NCBI GenBank assembly: GCA_017429325.1
Contig: JAFRPC010000020.1
Location: forward strand, 1-63,224
Length of the DNA stretch: 63,224 nucleotides
From: Oscillospiraceae bacterium
GTDB taxonomy: Bacteria; Bacillota; Clostridia; Oscillospirales; Oscillospiraceae
Direction: 5' to 3'
In this document: positions 51,053 through 58,192 of the stretch, piece by piece
How positions within the stretch are numbered: position 1 is the stretch's first letter
How the letters are laid out: each line of letters starts with the position of its first letter
Notes under the pieces: model-generated
Told to the model about the DNA's origin: nothing
Seen by the model: the letters and a program-made list of their open reading frames with translations, nothing else
The model's database searches: none
Program-made: the position numbers and the translations under genes

Positions 51053-51174
51053 GTATCTATTCAGTCGCCGTAGGGGCCGATGCCTACATCGGCCCTACCT
51101 CCCGACTGCTGCCTGCAAACGAGGGCGGATGTGGGCATCCGCCCCTACGAAAAAGGGGGCGACTGAATAGATAC
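51053..51174 (-). mobile_element. 122-bp MITE, copy 2 (in the padR 5' leader)
   Basis: By eye identical over 122 bp, in reverse orientation, to 6265-6386. The 17-bp terminal inverted repeats are GTATCTATTCAGTCGCC and its complement. It is bounded by an 8-bp target duplication TTTTAGTC at 51045-51052 and 51175-51182. It sits between the predicted padR promoter and the padR start. Confidence 0.93.
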
Positions 51175-51188
51175 TTTTAGTCAAATAT

Positions 51189-51216
51189 ATTATACAACAA
51201 AATTATCATTCGTCAA
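51189..51216 (-). promoter_or_regulatory. Predicted padR promoter, upstream of the MITE
   Basis: On the minus strand, TTGACG (51216-51211), a 16-bp spacer and TATAAT (51194-51189). Transcription would start at about the MITE's outer edge and cross the whole element before padR. Confidence 0.6.
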
Positions 51217-51262
51217 TAAAAACTTTATCAAAAAAATATTACATATAAAATAAAATTTTGTA

Positions 51263-51291
51263 TTGACAAATAAAAGAATACGGTATATATT
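51263..51291 (+). promoter_or_regulatory. Predicted promoter of the SLH protein gene
   Basis: TTGACA at 51263-51268, a 17-bp spacer, TATATT at 51286-51291, and GGAGG before the start at 51343. Confidence 0.75.
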
Positions 51292-51342
51292 GGTTTTGCA
51301 AATATTTTGTATTTCACTAATGTTATTTGGAGGATTGACGGT

Positions 51343-51978
51343 ATGAAAAAAATTATTGTTGGTATCATAAGCTTACTATTGCTTATACCCGTCTGCACTG
51401 TGGCAAAGGCTACCGAATATGTTTATGAAGATGTGCCGACTGAAAGCTGGTATGCACAGAGTGTATACTATTGTGCTGAGCAAGGTCTCATGGTAGGCGA
51501 AACGGAACAATTATTTTCCCCACAAGGCAAAATGACAAGAGCAATGTTTATTGTTGTTCTTTACAGAATCGCAGGTGAGCCTTATGTAGAGTTAATTGAG
51601 GATCCATTTACGGATGTTAGAGCGGGAAGCTATTATGAGAATGCTGTAAAATGGGGAATTCAGATTGGAATTGTTTCTGGAATTACACCTACACAATATG
51701 GGCCTAGAGAGCCTATCACCCGGCAAGACGCAGCATGCCTTTTGGAGCGATTTTTAACAGCAACAGAGTGTCATGCTTTTGACGGCAAGCCTGAAGCGGA
51801 ACTTGCGTATTTAGATGCAGAATACATCTCAGATTATGCTTACGAATCGGTTATGAGTATCACACATAAGTCTCTAATGCGAGGCTTTCCGGACTGCACC
51901 TTCCGACCAAAGAGTAATTTGACTCGCGCAGAGGCAGCGGTTTTGTTCTGTAAGCTGTTTCGTGCAATCTCCGAATGA
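51343..51978 (+). CDS. Secreted SLH-domain protein
   Basis: A 211-residue protein with a signal peptide (MKKIIVGIISLLLLIPVCTVAKA, cut near 23) followed by three S-layer homology repeats and nothing else. The repeats start at VYEDVPTESWYAQSVYYCAEQGLM, FTDVRAGSYYENAVKWGIQIGIV and AEYISDYAYESVMSITHKSLM, and each ends in a TRAE/TRQD-type motif. SLH domains bind pyruvylated secondary wall polymer. With no other domain, it may be a wall cap or a fragment of a larger ancestral protein. It is AT-rich, unlike the SLH gene at 59856. Confidence 0.88.
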   Translation: MKKIIVGIISLLLLIPVCTVAKATEYVYEDVPTESWYAQSVYYCAEQGLMVGETEQLFSPQGKMTRAMFIVVLYRIAGEPYVELIEDPFTDVRAGSYYENAVKWGIQIGIVSGITPTQYGPREPITRQDAACLLERFLTATECHAFDGKPEAELAYLDAEYISDYAYESVMSITHKSLMRGFPDCTFRPKSNLTRAEAAVLFCKLFRAISE

Positions 51979-51992
51979 TTCAAGTATATTTT

Positions 51993-52040
51993 CCCGGCAG
52001 TCACAATTTCCGTTGTGGAAAGACTGCCGGGATAATTTTT
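51993..52040 (+). terminator. Intrinsic terminator of the SLH gene
   Basis: Outer 10-bp stem CCCGGCAGTC with GACTGCCGGG (51993-52002 and 52022-52031), inner CACAA/TTGTG, then ATAATTTTTTG. Confidence 0.88.
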
Positions 52041-52131
52041 TGTCAACCCGGAATGTTGCACGAAATTTTCGGTGGAAAACTATGTGGATTATGGGGAAAA
52101 ATGCTTTTTTGCCCAAAGACGAAAAAAGCCC

Positions 52132-52185
52132 TTGCGCTTTTGCCCGTTCCGTGTTATTATGTAGCAAGCTAAACGTAGCAAGCTA
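52132..52185 (+). promoter_or_regulatory. marR-ABC promoter with direct-repeat operator
   Basis: TTGCGC (52132-52137), a 17-bp spacer, TATTAT (52155-52160). Directly after it are two copies of TAGCAAGCTA at 52162-52171 and 52176-52185, spaced 14 bp apart. TAGC...GCTA is itself a near-palindrome. The position over the transcription start fits repression by the MarR protein encoded next. Confidence 0.7.
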
Positions 52186-52213
52186 AATAAACGAATCGAA
52201 AGGGGGAAGCGGA

Positions 52214-52678
52214 ATGAACCCCGAACAGGCCCTCGGGCCTCGTATCAAGCGCATCAGCACGGCCATTGACCGCAAGCGGACCCGGGATTTGGAGGACCTG
52301 GACCTGACCTCCTCCCAGGGCATGGTGCTGGGCTACCTGGTCCGCAGCCGGGAGCGGCGCATTTCGCCCGGGGACATTGGCCGCCACTTCGGCCTGAGCC
52401 ACCCCACCGTGACGGGCATCCTCCAGCGGCTGGAGGCCAAGGGCTTCGTGGCCTACGCCGACGACCCGGCGGACCGCCGCCGGAAGAACGTGGCGGTGAC
52501 GGAGCGGGCTCTGGACTGTCACGCCCGCATCCGGGAGCGCTTCGCCGAGACCGAGGCGCGGCTGACCGAGGGGCTCAGCGAGGCCCAGCGGGAGCAGCTT
52601 TTGGCCCTGCTGGACCGGGTTTTGCAAAACATGGACGCGGGCTGCGCGTCCCGTCCAAAGGAGGAAACGACCCCATGA
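52214..52678 (+). CDS. MarR-family transcriptional regulator
   Basis: A 154-residue winged-helix protein. LTSSQGMVLGYLVRSRERRISPGDIGRHFGLSHPTVTGILQRLEAKGFVAYADDPADRRRKNVAVTERA is the DNA-binding domain with its wing (DPADRRRKN); the flanking helices form the dimer. Its stop overlaps the first ABC gene (ATGA), so it probably represses this exporter operon and is relieved by a transported compound. AAAGGGGG upstream. Confidence 0.92.
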   Translation: MNPEQALGPRIKRISTAIDRKRTRDLEDLDLTSSQGMVLGYLVRSRERRISPGDIGRHFGLSHPTVTGILQRLEAKGFVAYADDPADRRRKNVAVTERALDCHARIRERFAETEARLTEGLSEAQREQLLALLDRVLQNMDAGCASRPKEETTP

Positions 52679-54468
52679 TCAAGAAAATGATCTCCTGCAT
52701 CCGGGAGAACCGTCTGCACACCATCCTGACGCCCCTGTTCATGGTGGGCGAGGTGGGCTTAGAGTGCACCCTGCCCATGATCACAGCCAAGCTCATCAAC
52801 GCCCTCGAGGACGGGGCCGATATGTCCCTGATCCTCCAATATGGCGGCATTCTGATCCTGATGGCGATGTGCTCCATGAGCTGCGGCATCCTGTCGGGCT
52901 GGTTCGCGGCCTCCGCCGCGGCGGGCTTCTCCAAGAACCTGCGCCACGACCTCTTTGCCAAGGTGCAGAGCTTCTCCTTCGCCAACATCGACAAATTCTC
53001 CACCGCTTCCCTGGTGACGCGCCTGACCACCGACGTGACCAACGTGCAGATGGCCTTTATGATGATCATCCGCACGGCGGTCCGCTCGCCGCTGATGCTG
53101 ATCTTCGCGGTGATCATGTCCGTCAACATGGGCGGCTCCATCGCCCTGGTCTTCTTCGTGGTCATCCCCATCCTGGGCTTCGGCCTGATCTATATCGCCA
53201 GGCGGGCCATGCCCCTGTTCAAGGCCGTCTTCAAGAAGTACGACAAGCTGAACAACTCCGTCCAGGAGAACGTCAAAGGGATGCGGGTCGTCAAGAGCTT
53301 CGTCCGGGAGGAATATGAGAAGCAGAAGTTCGGCGCCGCCTCCGAGGACGTGCGCAACGACTTCACCCGGGTCGAAAAGCTGCTGGCTATCAACAACCCC
53401 CTGATGCTGCTGTCTATGTACATCTGCATGATCCTGATCCCCCTGCTCTCCGCCAAGCTCATCATCTCCTCCGGCGGCACCCAGATGCAGGTGGGCGACC
53501 TGGCCTCCCTGATCACCTACGCCATGCAGATCCTCATGAGCCTGATGATGCTCTCCATGATCTTCGTCATGATCACCATCTCCGGCGAGGGCGCCCGGCG
53601 TATCGCGGAGGTCCTGGACACCGAGACCAGCCTCCAGAACCCGGAGCCCGGCGTGCGGAAGCTGAAGGACGCCGCGGGCAGGCCCGTGGAGCTGAGGGTC
53701 CCCGTCACGGAGGTGGCGGACGGCTCTATCGACTTTGAGAACGTGAGCTTCAAGTACAACCAAGAGGCCAAGGCCTACGCCCTGGCGGACGTGAACCTCC
53801 ACATCAAGCCAGGTCAGACCGTGGGCATCTTAGGCGGCACCGGCTCTTCCAAGACCACCCTGATCCAGCTCATCTCCCGGCTCTACGACGTGACCGAGGG
53901 CAGCGTCCGGGTGGGCAAGATCGACACGCGGCTCTACGACATGGAGGTCCTGCGCAGCCAGGTGGCCGTGGTCCTGCAAAAGAACGTCCTCTTCTCCGGC
54001 ACCATTGCCGAGAATCTGCGTTGGGGCGACCCCGACGCCAGCGACGAGGAGCTGGTCCGGGCCTGCAAGCAGGCCCAGGCCCACGAGTTCATCATGGCGA
54101 ATCCCGAGGGCTATGACCGTTACATCGAGCAGGGCGGCGCCAACGTCTCCGGCGGCCAGAAGCAGCGGCTCTGCATCGCCCGGGCCCTGCTGAAGAAGCC
54201 GAAGATTTTGATCCTGGACGACTCCACCTCCGCGGTGGACACCCAGACCGACGCCCTGATCCGCAAGGCCTTCCGGGAGGAGCTGCCGGACATCACCAAG
54301 CTCATCATCGCCCAGCGCGTGGCTTCCGTCCAGGACGCCGACTTGATCCTGGTCATGGACAACGGCCGCGTCGTGGCCCAGGGCACCCACGAAGAGCTCC
54401 TGGCGACCAACGAGATCTACCAGGAGGTCTACTACTCGCAGACGAAGGGAGGGGACGACAATGGCTAA
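52675..54468 (+). CDS. ABC exporter half-transporter A (degenerate ATP site)
   Basis: A 597-residue protein with six transmembrane helices (about 15-320) and one nucleotide-binding domain. Walker A is GGTGSSKTT (about 387-395), the signature NVSGGQKQR is near 490 and Walker B ILILDDSTS is near 513. The catalytic Glu position is Asp, and the H-loop reads IIAQRV with Gln for His. These changes mark the subunit contributing the non-hydrolysing site in heterodimeric exporters such as BmrCD and TM287/288. The 3' end overlaps the partner gene by 8 bp. Substrate unknown; multidrug export is plausible. Confidence 0.92.
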   Translation: MIKKMISCIRENRLHTILTPLFMVGEVGLECTLPMITAKLINALEDGADMSLILQYGGILILMAMCSMSCGILSGWFAASAAAGFSKNLRHDLFAKVQSFSFANIDKFSTASLVTRLTTDVTNVQMAFMMIIRTAVRSPLMLIFAVIMSVNMGGSIALVFFVVIPILGFGLIYIARRAMPLFKAVFKKYDKLNNSVQENVKGMRVVKSFVREEYEKQKFGAASEDVRNDFTRVEKLLAINNPLMLLSMYICMILIPLLSAKLIISSGGTQMQVGDLASLITYAMQILMSLMMLSMIFVMITISGEGARRIAEVLDTETSLQNPEPGVRKLKDAAGRPVELRVPVTEVADGSIDFENVSFKYNQEAKAYALADVNLHIKPGQTVGILGGTGSSKTTLIQLISRLYDVTEGSVRVGKIDTRLYDMEVLRSQVAVVLQKNVLFSGTIAENLRWGDPDASDEELVRACKQAQAHEFIMANPEGYDRYIEQGGANVSGGQKQRLCIARALLKKPKILILDDSTSAVDTQTDALIRKAFREELPDITKLIIAQRVASVQDADLILVMDNGRVVAQGTHEELLATNEIYQEVYYSQTKGGDDNG

Positions 54469-56428
54469 GCCCATGCCGATGCGCGGACCGGGCCGGGGCA
54501 TGGCCCCCGGCGGCGACATGCCCAAGGCCCGCAAGGGCACCCTCCCCCGGGTCGTGAAGCTGCTGATGGAGGACTATAAATGGCTCTTCCTGCTGGCAAT
54601 GCTGCTGATGACCCTCTACTCCCTGGGCAACATCACGCCTTCCATTTTCATCAAGAAGATCTCCGACATCATCCTCGGCTTCACCAAGGGCGCCTCCTGG
54701 GAGGAGGCCAGACCGGAGATCCTCTCCGTCTTAGTGGTGATGGTGGTCCTGCTGGTTTCCACCATCGTCTGCAACTTCTTCTATGCCCGCATTATGGCCG
54801 TCGTCACCCAGGGCTTCCTGGACAAGATGCGCAAGCGCATGTTCAACAAGATGCAGGCCCTGCCCATCAAGTACTTCGACGCCCACGGCCACGGCGATAT
54901 CATGTCCCACTACACCAACGACATCGATACTCTGCGCCAGCTGGTCAGCCAGAGCATCCCCCGGCTGCTCCAGTCCGGCGTCATGCTGGTGGGGATGCTG
55001 GGCATCATGCTCTGGTATTCCATGAACCTGATGCTGGTGGTGCTGGTGGCGGTCTTCGGCATGAGCTTTGCCGTCAAGCACATCGGCGGCAAGTCCGCCT
55101 CCAATTTCATCCGCCAGCAGAAGGCCATCGGCAAGTTAGAGGGCTTCGTGGAGGAGCTGATGAACGGTCAGAAGGTGGTCAAGGTCTTCTGTCACGAGGA
55201 AGCCAGCCAGGCGGACTTCGACAAGGTCAACGCCGAGCTCTGCGAGGCTGCCACCAAGGCCACCCGCTTCGCCAACATCTTAGGCCCCGTCATGGGCAAC
55301 ATCGGCAATATGCTCTATGTGCTGATCGCCATCGTGGGCTCCGCCTTCATCACCCTGAAGACCCCCAACGCCTCCCTGTCGGGCCTCTTTTACGGGACCT
55401 TCGGCACGGTGCTGGAGCTCTCCGTCGTCATCTCCTTCCTGAACATCGCCAAGCAGTTCACCGGCCAGGTCAACGGCATCGCCCAGCAGTTCAACTCCAT
55501 CGTCATGGCCCTGGCAGGCGCGGACCGCATCTTCCGCCTTATGGACGAGGAGCCTGAGGCCGACGAGGGCTATGTCACCCTGGTCAACGCCGAGGAGCTG
55601 CCCGACGGCAGCCTCCGGGAGGCCGACCACCGCACCGGCGTCTGGGCCTGGCGGCACCCCCACAAGGCCGACGGCACCGTGACCTTCGAGCGGCTCCGGG
55701 GCGACGTGCGGATGTTCGATGTGGACTTCTCCTACGTGGAGGGCAAGAAGGTCTTGGAGGACATCACCCTCTGGGCCGAGCCCGGCCAGAAGATCGCCTT
55801 TGTGGGCGCCACCGGCGCGGGCAAGACCACCATCACGAATCTGATCAACCGCTTCTACGACATCGAGGACGGCAAGATTCGCTACGACGGCATCAACATC
55901 ACCAAGATCAGGAAGCCGGACCTGCGGCGCTCCTTAGGCGTGGTGCTCCAGGACGTGAACCTCTTCACCGGCACCGTCATGGACAACATCCGCTACGGCA
56001 AGTTAGACGCCACCGACGAGGAGTGCATCCGGGCCGCCAAGCTGGCCAATGCCCACGACTTCATCTCCCGTTTGCCCCAGGGCTACGAGACCATGCTGAC
56101 CTCCAACGGCGCCAACCTCTCCCAGGGCCAGCGGCAGCTCCTGTCCATTGCCCGGGCCGCCGTGGCGGACCCCCCGGTCATGATCCTGGACGAGGCCACC
56201 TCCTCCATCGACACCCGCACCGAGGCCCTGGTCCAGCAGGGCATGGACGCCCTGATGCACGGAAGGACGGTCTTCGTCATCGCCCACCGGCTCTCCACGG
56301 TCCGCAACGCCGACGCCATCATGGTCCTGGACCACGGCAAGATCATCGAGCGGGGCTCCCACGCGGACCTCATCGCCCAGAAGGGCACCTACTACAAGCT
56401 CTACACCGGCGCCTTCGAGCTGGAATAA
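54461..56428 (+). CDS. ABC exporter half-transporter B (canonical ATP site)
   Basis: A 655-residue partner of the preceding protein. The N-terminal extension is rich in Gly, Pro and Met (MAKPMPMRGPGRGMAPGG), then six transmembrane helices. The nucleotide-binding domain has Walker A GATGAGKTT (about 450-458), Walker B VMILDEATS with the catalytic Glu, and H-loop VIAHRL. The signature is NLSQGQRQL, with Gln for the usual first Gly. An unusual insert at about 365-415 (EGYVTLVNAEELPDGSLREADHRTGVWAWRH) precedes the domain, as in many clostridial members. Confidence 0.92.
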   Translation: MAKPMPMRGPGRGMAPGGDMPKARKGTLPRVVKLLMEDYKWLFLLAMLLMTLYSLGNITPSIFIKKISDIILGFTKGASWEEARPEILSVLVVMVVLLVSTIVCNFFYARIMAVVTQGFLDKMRKRMFNKMQALPIKYFDAHGHGDIMSHYTNDIDTLRQLVSQSIPRLLQSGVMLVGMLGIMLWYSMNLMLVVLVAVFGMSFAVKHIGGKSASNFIRQQKAIGKLEGFVEELMNGQKVVKVFCHEEASQADFDKVNAELCEAATKATRFANILGPVMGNIGNMLYVLIAIVGSAFITLKTPNASLSGLFYGTFGTVLELSVVISFLNIAKQFTGQVNGIAQQFNSIVMALAGADRIFRLMDEEPEADEGYVTLVNAEELPDGSLREADHRTGVWAWRHPHKADGTVTFERLRGDVRMFDVDFSYVEGKKVLEDITLWAEPGQKIAFVGATGAGKTTITNLINRFYDIEDGKIRYDGINITKIRKPDLRRSLGVVLQDVNLFTGTVMDNIRYGKLDATDEECIRAAKLANAHDFISRLPQGYETMLTSNGANLSQGQRQLLSIARAAVADPPVMILDEATSSIDTRTEALVQQGMDALMHGRTVFVIAHRLSTVRNADAIMVLDHGKIIERGSHADLIAQKGTYYKLYTGAFELE

Positions 56429-56435
56429 TGCAGAA

Positions 56436-56464
56436 CCCCTCCCCGGCAGCCGCCGGGGAGGGGA
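56436..56464. repeat. GC-rich hairpin repeat after the ABC genes
   Basis: CCCCTCCCCGGC and its complement around AGCC, followed by AAAACGCCTC. It resembles the CCTCCCCTGC-type hairpin found three times inside the gene at 11078. Confidence 0.6.
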
Positions 56465-56491
56465 AAACGCCTCGTCCCATGCAAGTTATGC

Positions 56492-56531
56492 GCCCCTCCG
56501 CTGCAAGCTGTGCGGAGGGGCTTGCTTTTTT
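56492..56531 (+). terminator. Intrinsic terminator of the MarR-ABC operon
   Basis: 10-bp perfect stem, GCCCCTCCGC with GCGGAGGGGC (56492-56501 and 56512-56521), then TTGCT7. Confidence 0.88.
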
Positions 56532-56549
56532 TCTGCGTCTCTGTATAAT
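56522..56549 (+). promoter_or_regulatory. Predicted promoter of the LytTR gene
   Basis: TTGCTT (56522-56527), a 16-bp spacer, TATAAT (56544-56549). It overlaps the T-tract of the preceding terminator. Confidence 0.6.
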
Positions 56550-56573
56550 GAAGGCAAGGAAGGAGGGATGCGT

Positions 56574-57023
56574 ATGAAGCTGCGATTGGCTGTCAGCGAG
56601 GAGCGCTATGAGGCCCTGGCCCAGGCGCTGACCCGCGCCGGCTTCGAGCTGGACGACGACGCGGAGCTGGTGCTGCTGGAAAACGACCGCTTTCCCCAAT
56701 ACCTGCCCGTCCGGGACAGGGACGGCGGGCGGCTGCACCTGGCAGTGGAGGAGATCGTCTACATCGAATCCCTGGGCCATACGGTGACGGTCCACACTGC
56801 CGACGGAGCCTACCAGACCGCGGACCGGCTCTATCAGCTCTGTCTGCTGCTGGACCCCAAGCAGTTCCTGCGCATCAGCAACTCCGTCATCATTCAGCGG
56901 AGCAAGGTCAAAAAGATCCTGCCGTCCCTGTCCATGAAATTTGTGCTGGTGCTGGCGGACGGCGCACGGGTGGACGTGACCCGGACCTATTATAACAGCT
57001 TCAAGGAATTTTTCGGTATTTAA
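56574..57023 (+). CDS. LytTR DNA-binding protein
   Basis: A 149-residue protein. The N-terminal half is a small unassigned domain (KLRLAVSEERYEALAQALTRAGFELDDDAELVLLE). Residues about 55-148 are a LytTR domain: LHLAVEEIVYIESLGHTVTVHTADGAYQTADRLYQLCLLLDPKQFLRISNSVIIQRSKVKKI, then RTYYNSFKEFFGI. There is no receiver domain, so it is a stand-alone regulator; such proteins usually pair with a membrane partner, and the next gene, 13 bp on, encodes one. The start at 56574 is preferred over 56568 because GGAGGG overlaps the latter. Confidence 0.88.
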   Translation: MKLRLAVSEERYEALAQALTRAGFELDDDAELVLLENDRFPQYLPVRDRDGGRLHLAVEEIVYIESLGHTVTVHTADGAYQTADRLYQLCLLLDPKQFLRISNSVIIQRSKVKKILPSLSMKFVLVLADGARVDVTRTYYNSFKEFFGI

Positions 57024-57036
57024 GGAGGTGTGCAGT

Positions 57037-58098
57037 ATGGGCAGCATGGAAGAGAGCGGCGTCTTCTTCAATTTCTCTGGGATCGTTGTGGTGTTCGCGG
57101 CGCTGCTGGCCTTGGCCGGGGTCGCCTACCTGCTCTATTATTTCTTCTATCTCAAGCGCGTCAACCGCGCCCTGAAAAAGGCCGGGCACAACTGGCCCAT
57201 CGCGGAGCCCCGGCTGGCCGCCAAGGTCATCCTGGGCATCGGCGCCGCCGCCTGTGTGCTGGGGCTCCTGTTCTGGACCTGGCGCCTGCAGGACCGTCTT
57301 GATGATATGGTCGAGAGCGAAGAAAGCCTGCGCTATGAGGTGGCGAATCTGCGAACGGAGGCCGAGCGCCGGCATCAGGAGCTCTTAGAGGAGATCCGGG
57401 CGGGAAACAGCCAGTTTTCCAATTGCAGCTATCACGTTCAGAAGGCGGACATCCCCGGAAAGGAGCTGACGGTCCGGCTGACGGCAGTGCCGAAGGAGCT
57501 GAGCGAGACCGCCGAGGCGTCCCTGTCCGTGGGAGGTCAAACGGTGCCCCTGGATTGGAACGGCGGAGGCTTCTTTGAGGGGAGCTTCCCGCTGGACCCC
57601 TTTGGGCCGCTGGAGCAGGAGGCCGTGCTCTCTGTGACGGACGGCGGCGTCACCCGGAGCGAAGCTGTCCGCATCGACCTGAGCGACTGGCGCGGCAGCT
57701 ATTTCCCGGAGGTATGGACGTACTGGGAAAACTATGAGCTTACGACGCTGGACAACGATCAAATCGCGTTGGATTGCGTCGCCAGTGTGCACGTCAGTTA
57801 TGAAAGAGCTTCGTCCCTGCGGAGCATGAAGTTCGTGGTGCGGCAGGACGGCAGCGTCCTGCGGGAGGAGTCCTGTTTCAGCCAGTTGATGCAGGGCTAT
57901 GAGGCCTCGGTGGACTGCGGCGGGCAATTCGAGCGCGGGAAGGATACGCTGCTCCTGCTTCAATTTGAGGACGGCCACGGCTACATCCACGAGCGCTGTC
58001 TTCTGAACATCCTGCCGGACGGGACCGTATCAGAGGGTTTCCAGGGCGAATGGCTCTATGACGAGGCATATAATTTCCTGGGGATCCTCTCGGATTAA
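57037..58098 (+). CDS. Membrane protein with coiled coil and exterior beta domain
   Basis: I do not recognise this 353-residue protein. Two transmembrane helices (about 11-37 and 64-85) are followed by a short coiled coil (LQDRLDDMVESEESLRYEVANLRTEAERRHQELLEEI, about 87-125) and a beta-rich C-terminal region of about 225 residues that should be outside the cell. GGAGG lies seven bases before the ATG at 57037. Its position directly after the LytTR gene suggests it acts with that regulator, perhaps as a sensor or inhibitor. It lacks the four-helix DUF3021 layout common in LytTR partners. Confidence 0.7.
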   Translation: MGSMEESGVFFNFSGIVVVFAALLALAGVAYLLYYFFYLKRVNRALKKAGHNWPIAEPRLAAKVILGIGAAACVLGLLFWTWRLQDRLDDMVESEESLRYEVANLRTEAERRHQELLEEIRAGNSQFSNCSYHVQKADIPGKELTVRLTAVPKELSETAEASLSVGGQTVPLDWNGGGFFEGSFPLDPFGPLEQEAVLSVTDGGVTRSEAVRIDLSDWRGSYFPEVWTYWENYELTTLDNDQIALDCVASVHVSYERASSLRSMKFVVRQDGSVLREESCFSQLMQGYEASVDCGGQFERGKDTLLLLQFEDGHGYIHERCLLNILPDGTVSEGFQGEWLYDEAYNFLGILSD

Positions 58099-58192
58099 TG
58101 AAAAGTTTATCCTCCGGACCGGAACTTTTTCGGAAAAGCATCGTCTAATCAAACGAAGCGAACCAAAAAAGCAATTGAAGGAGGAACGAATT

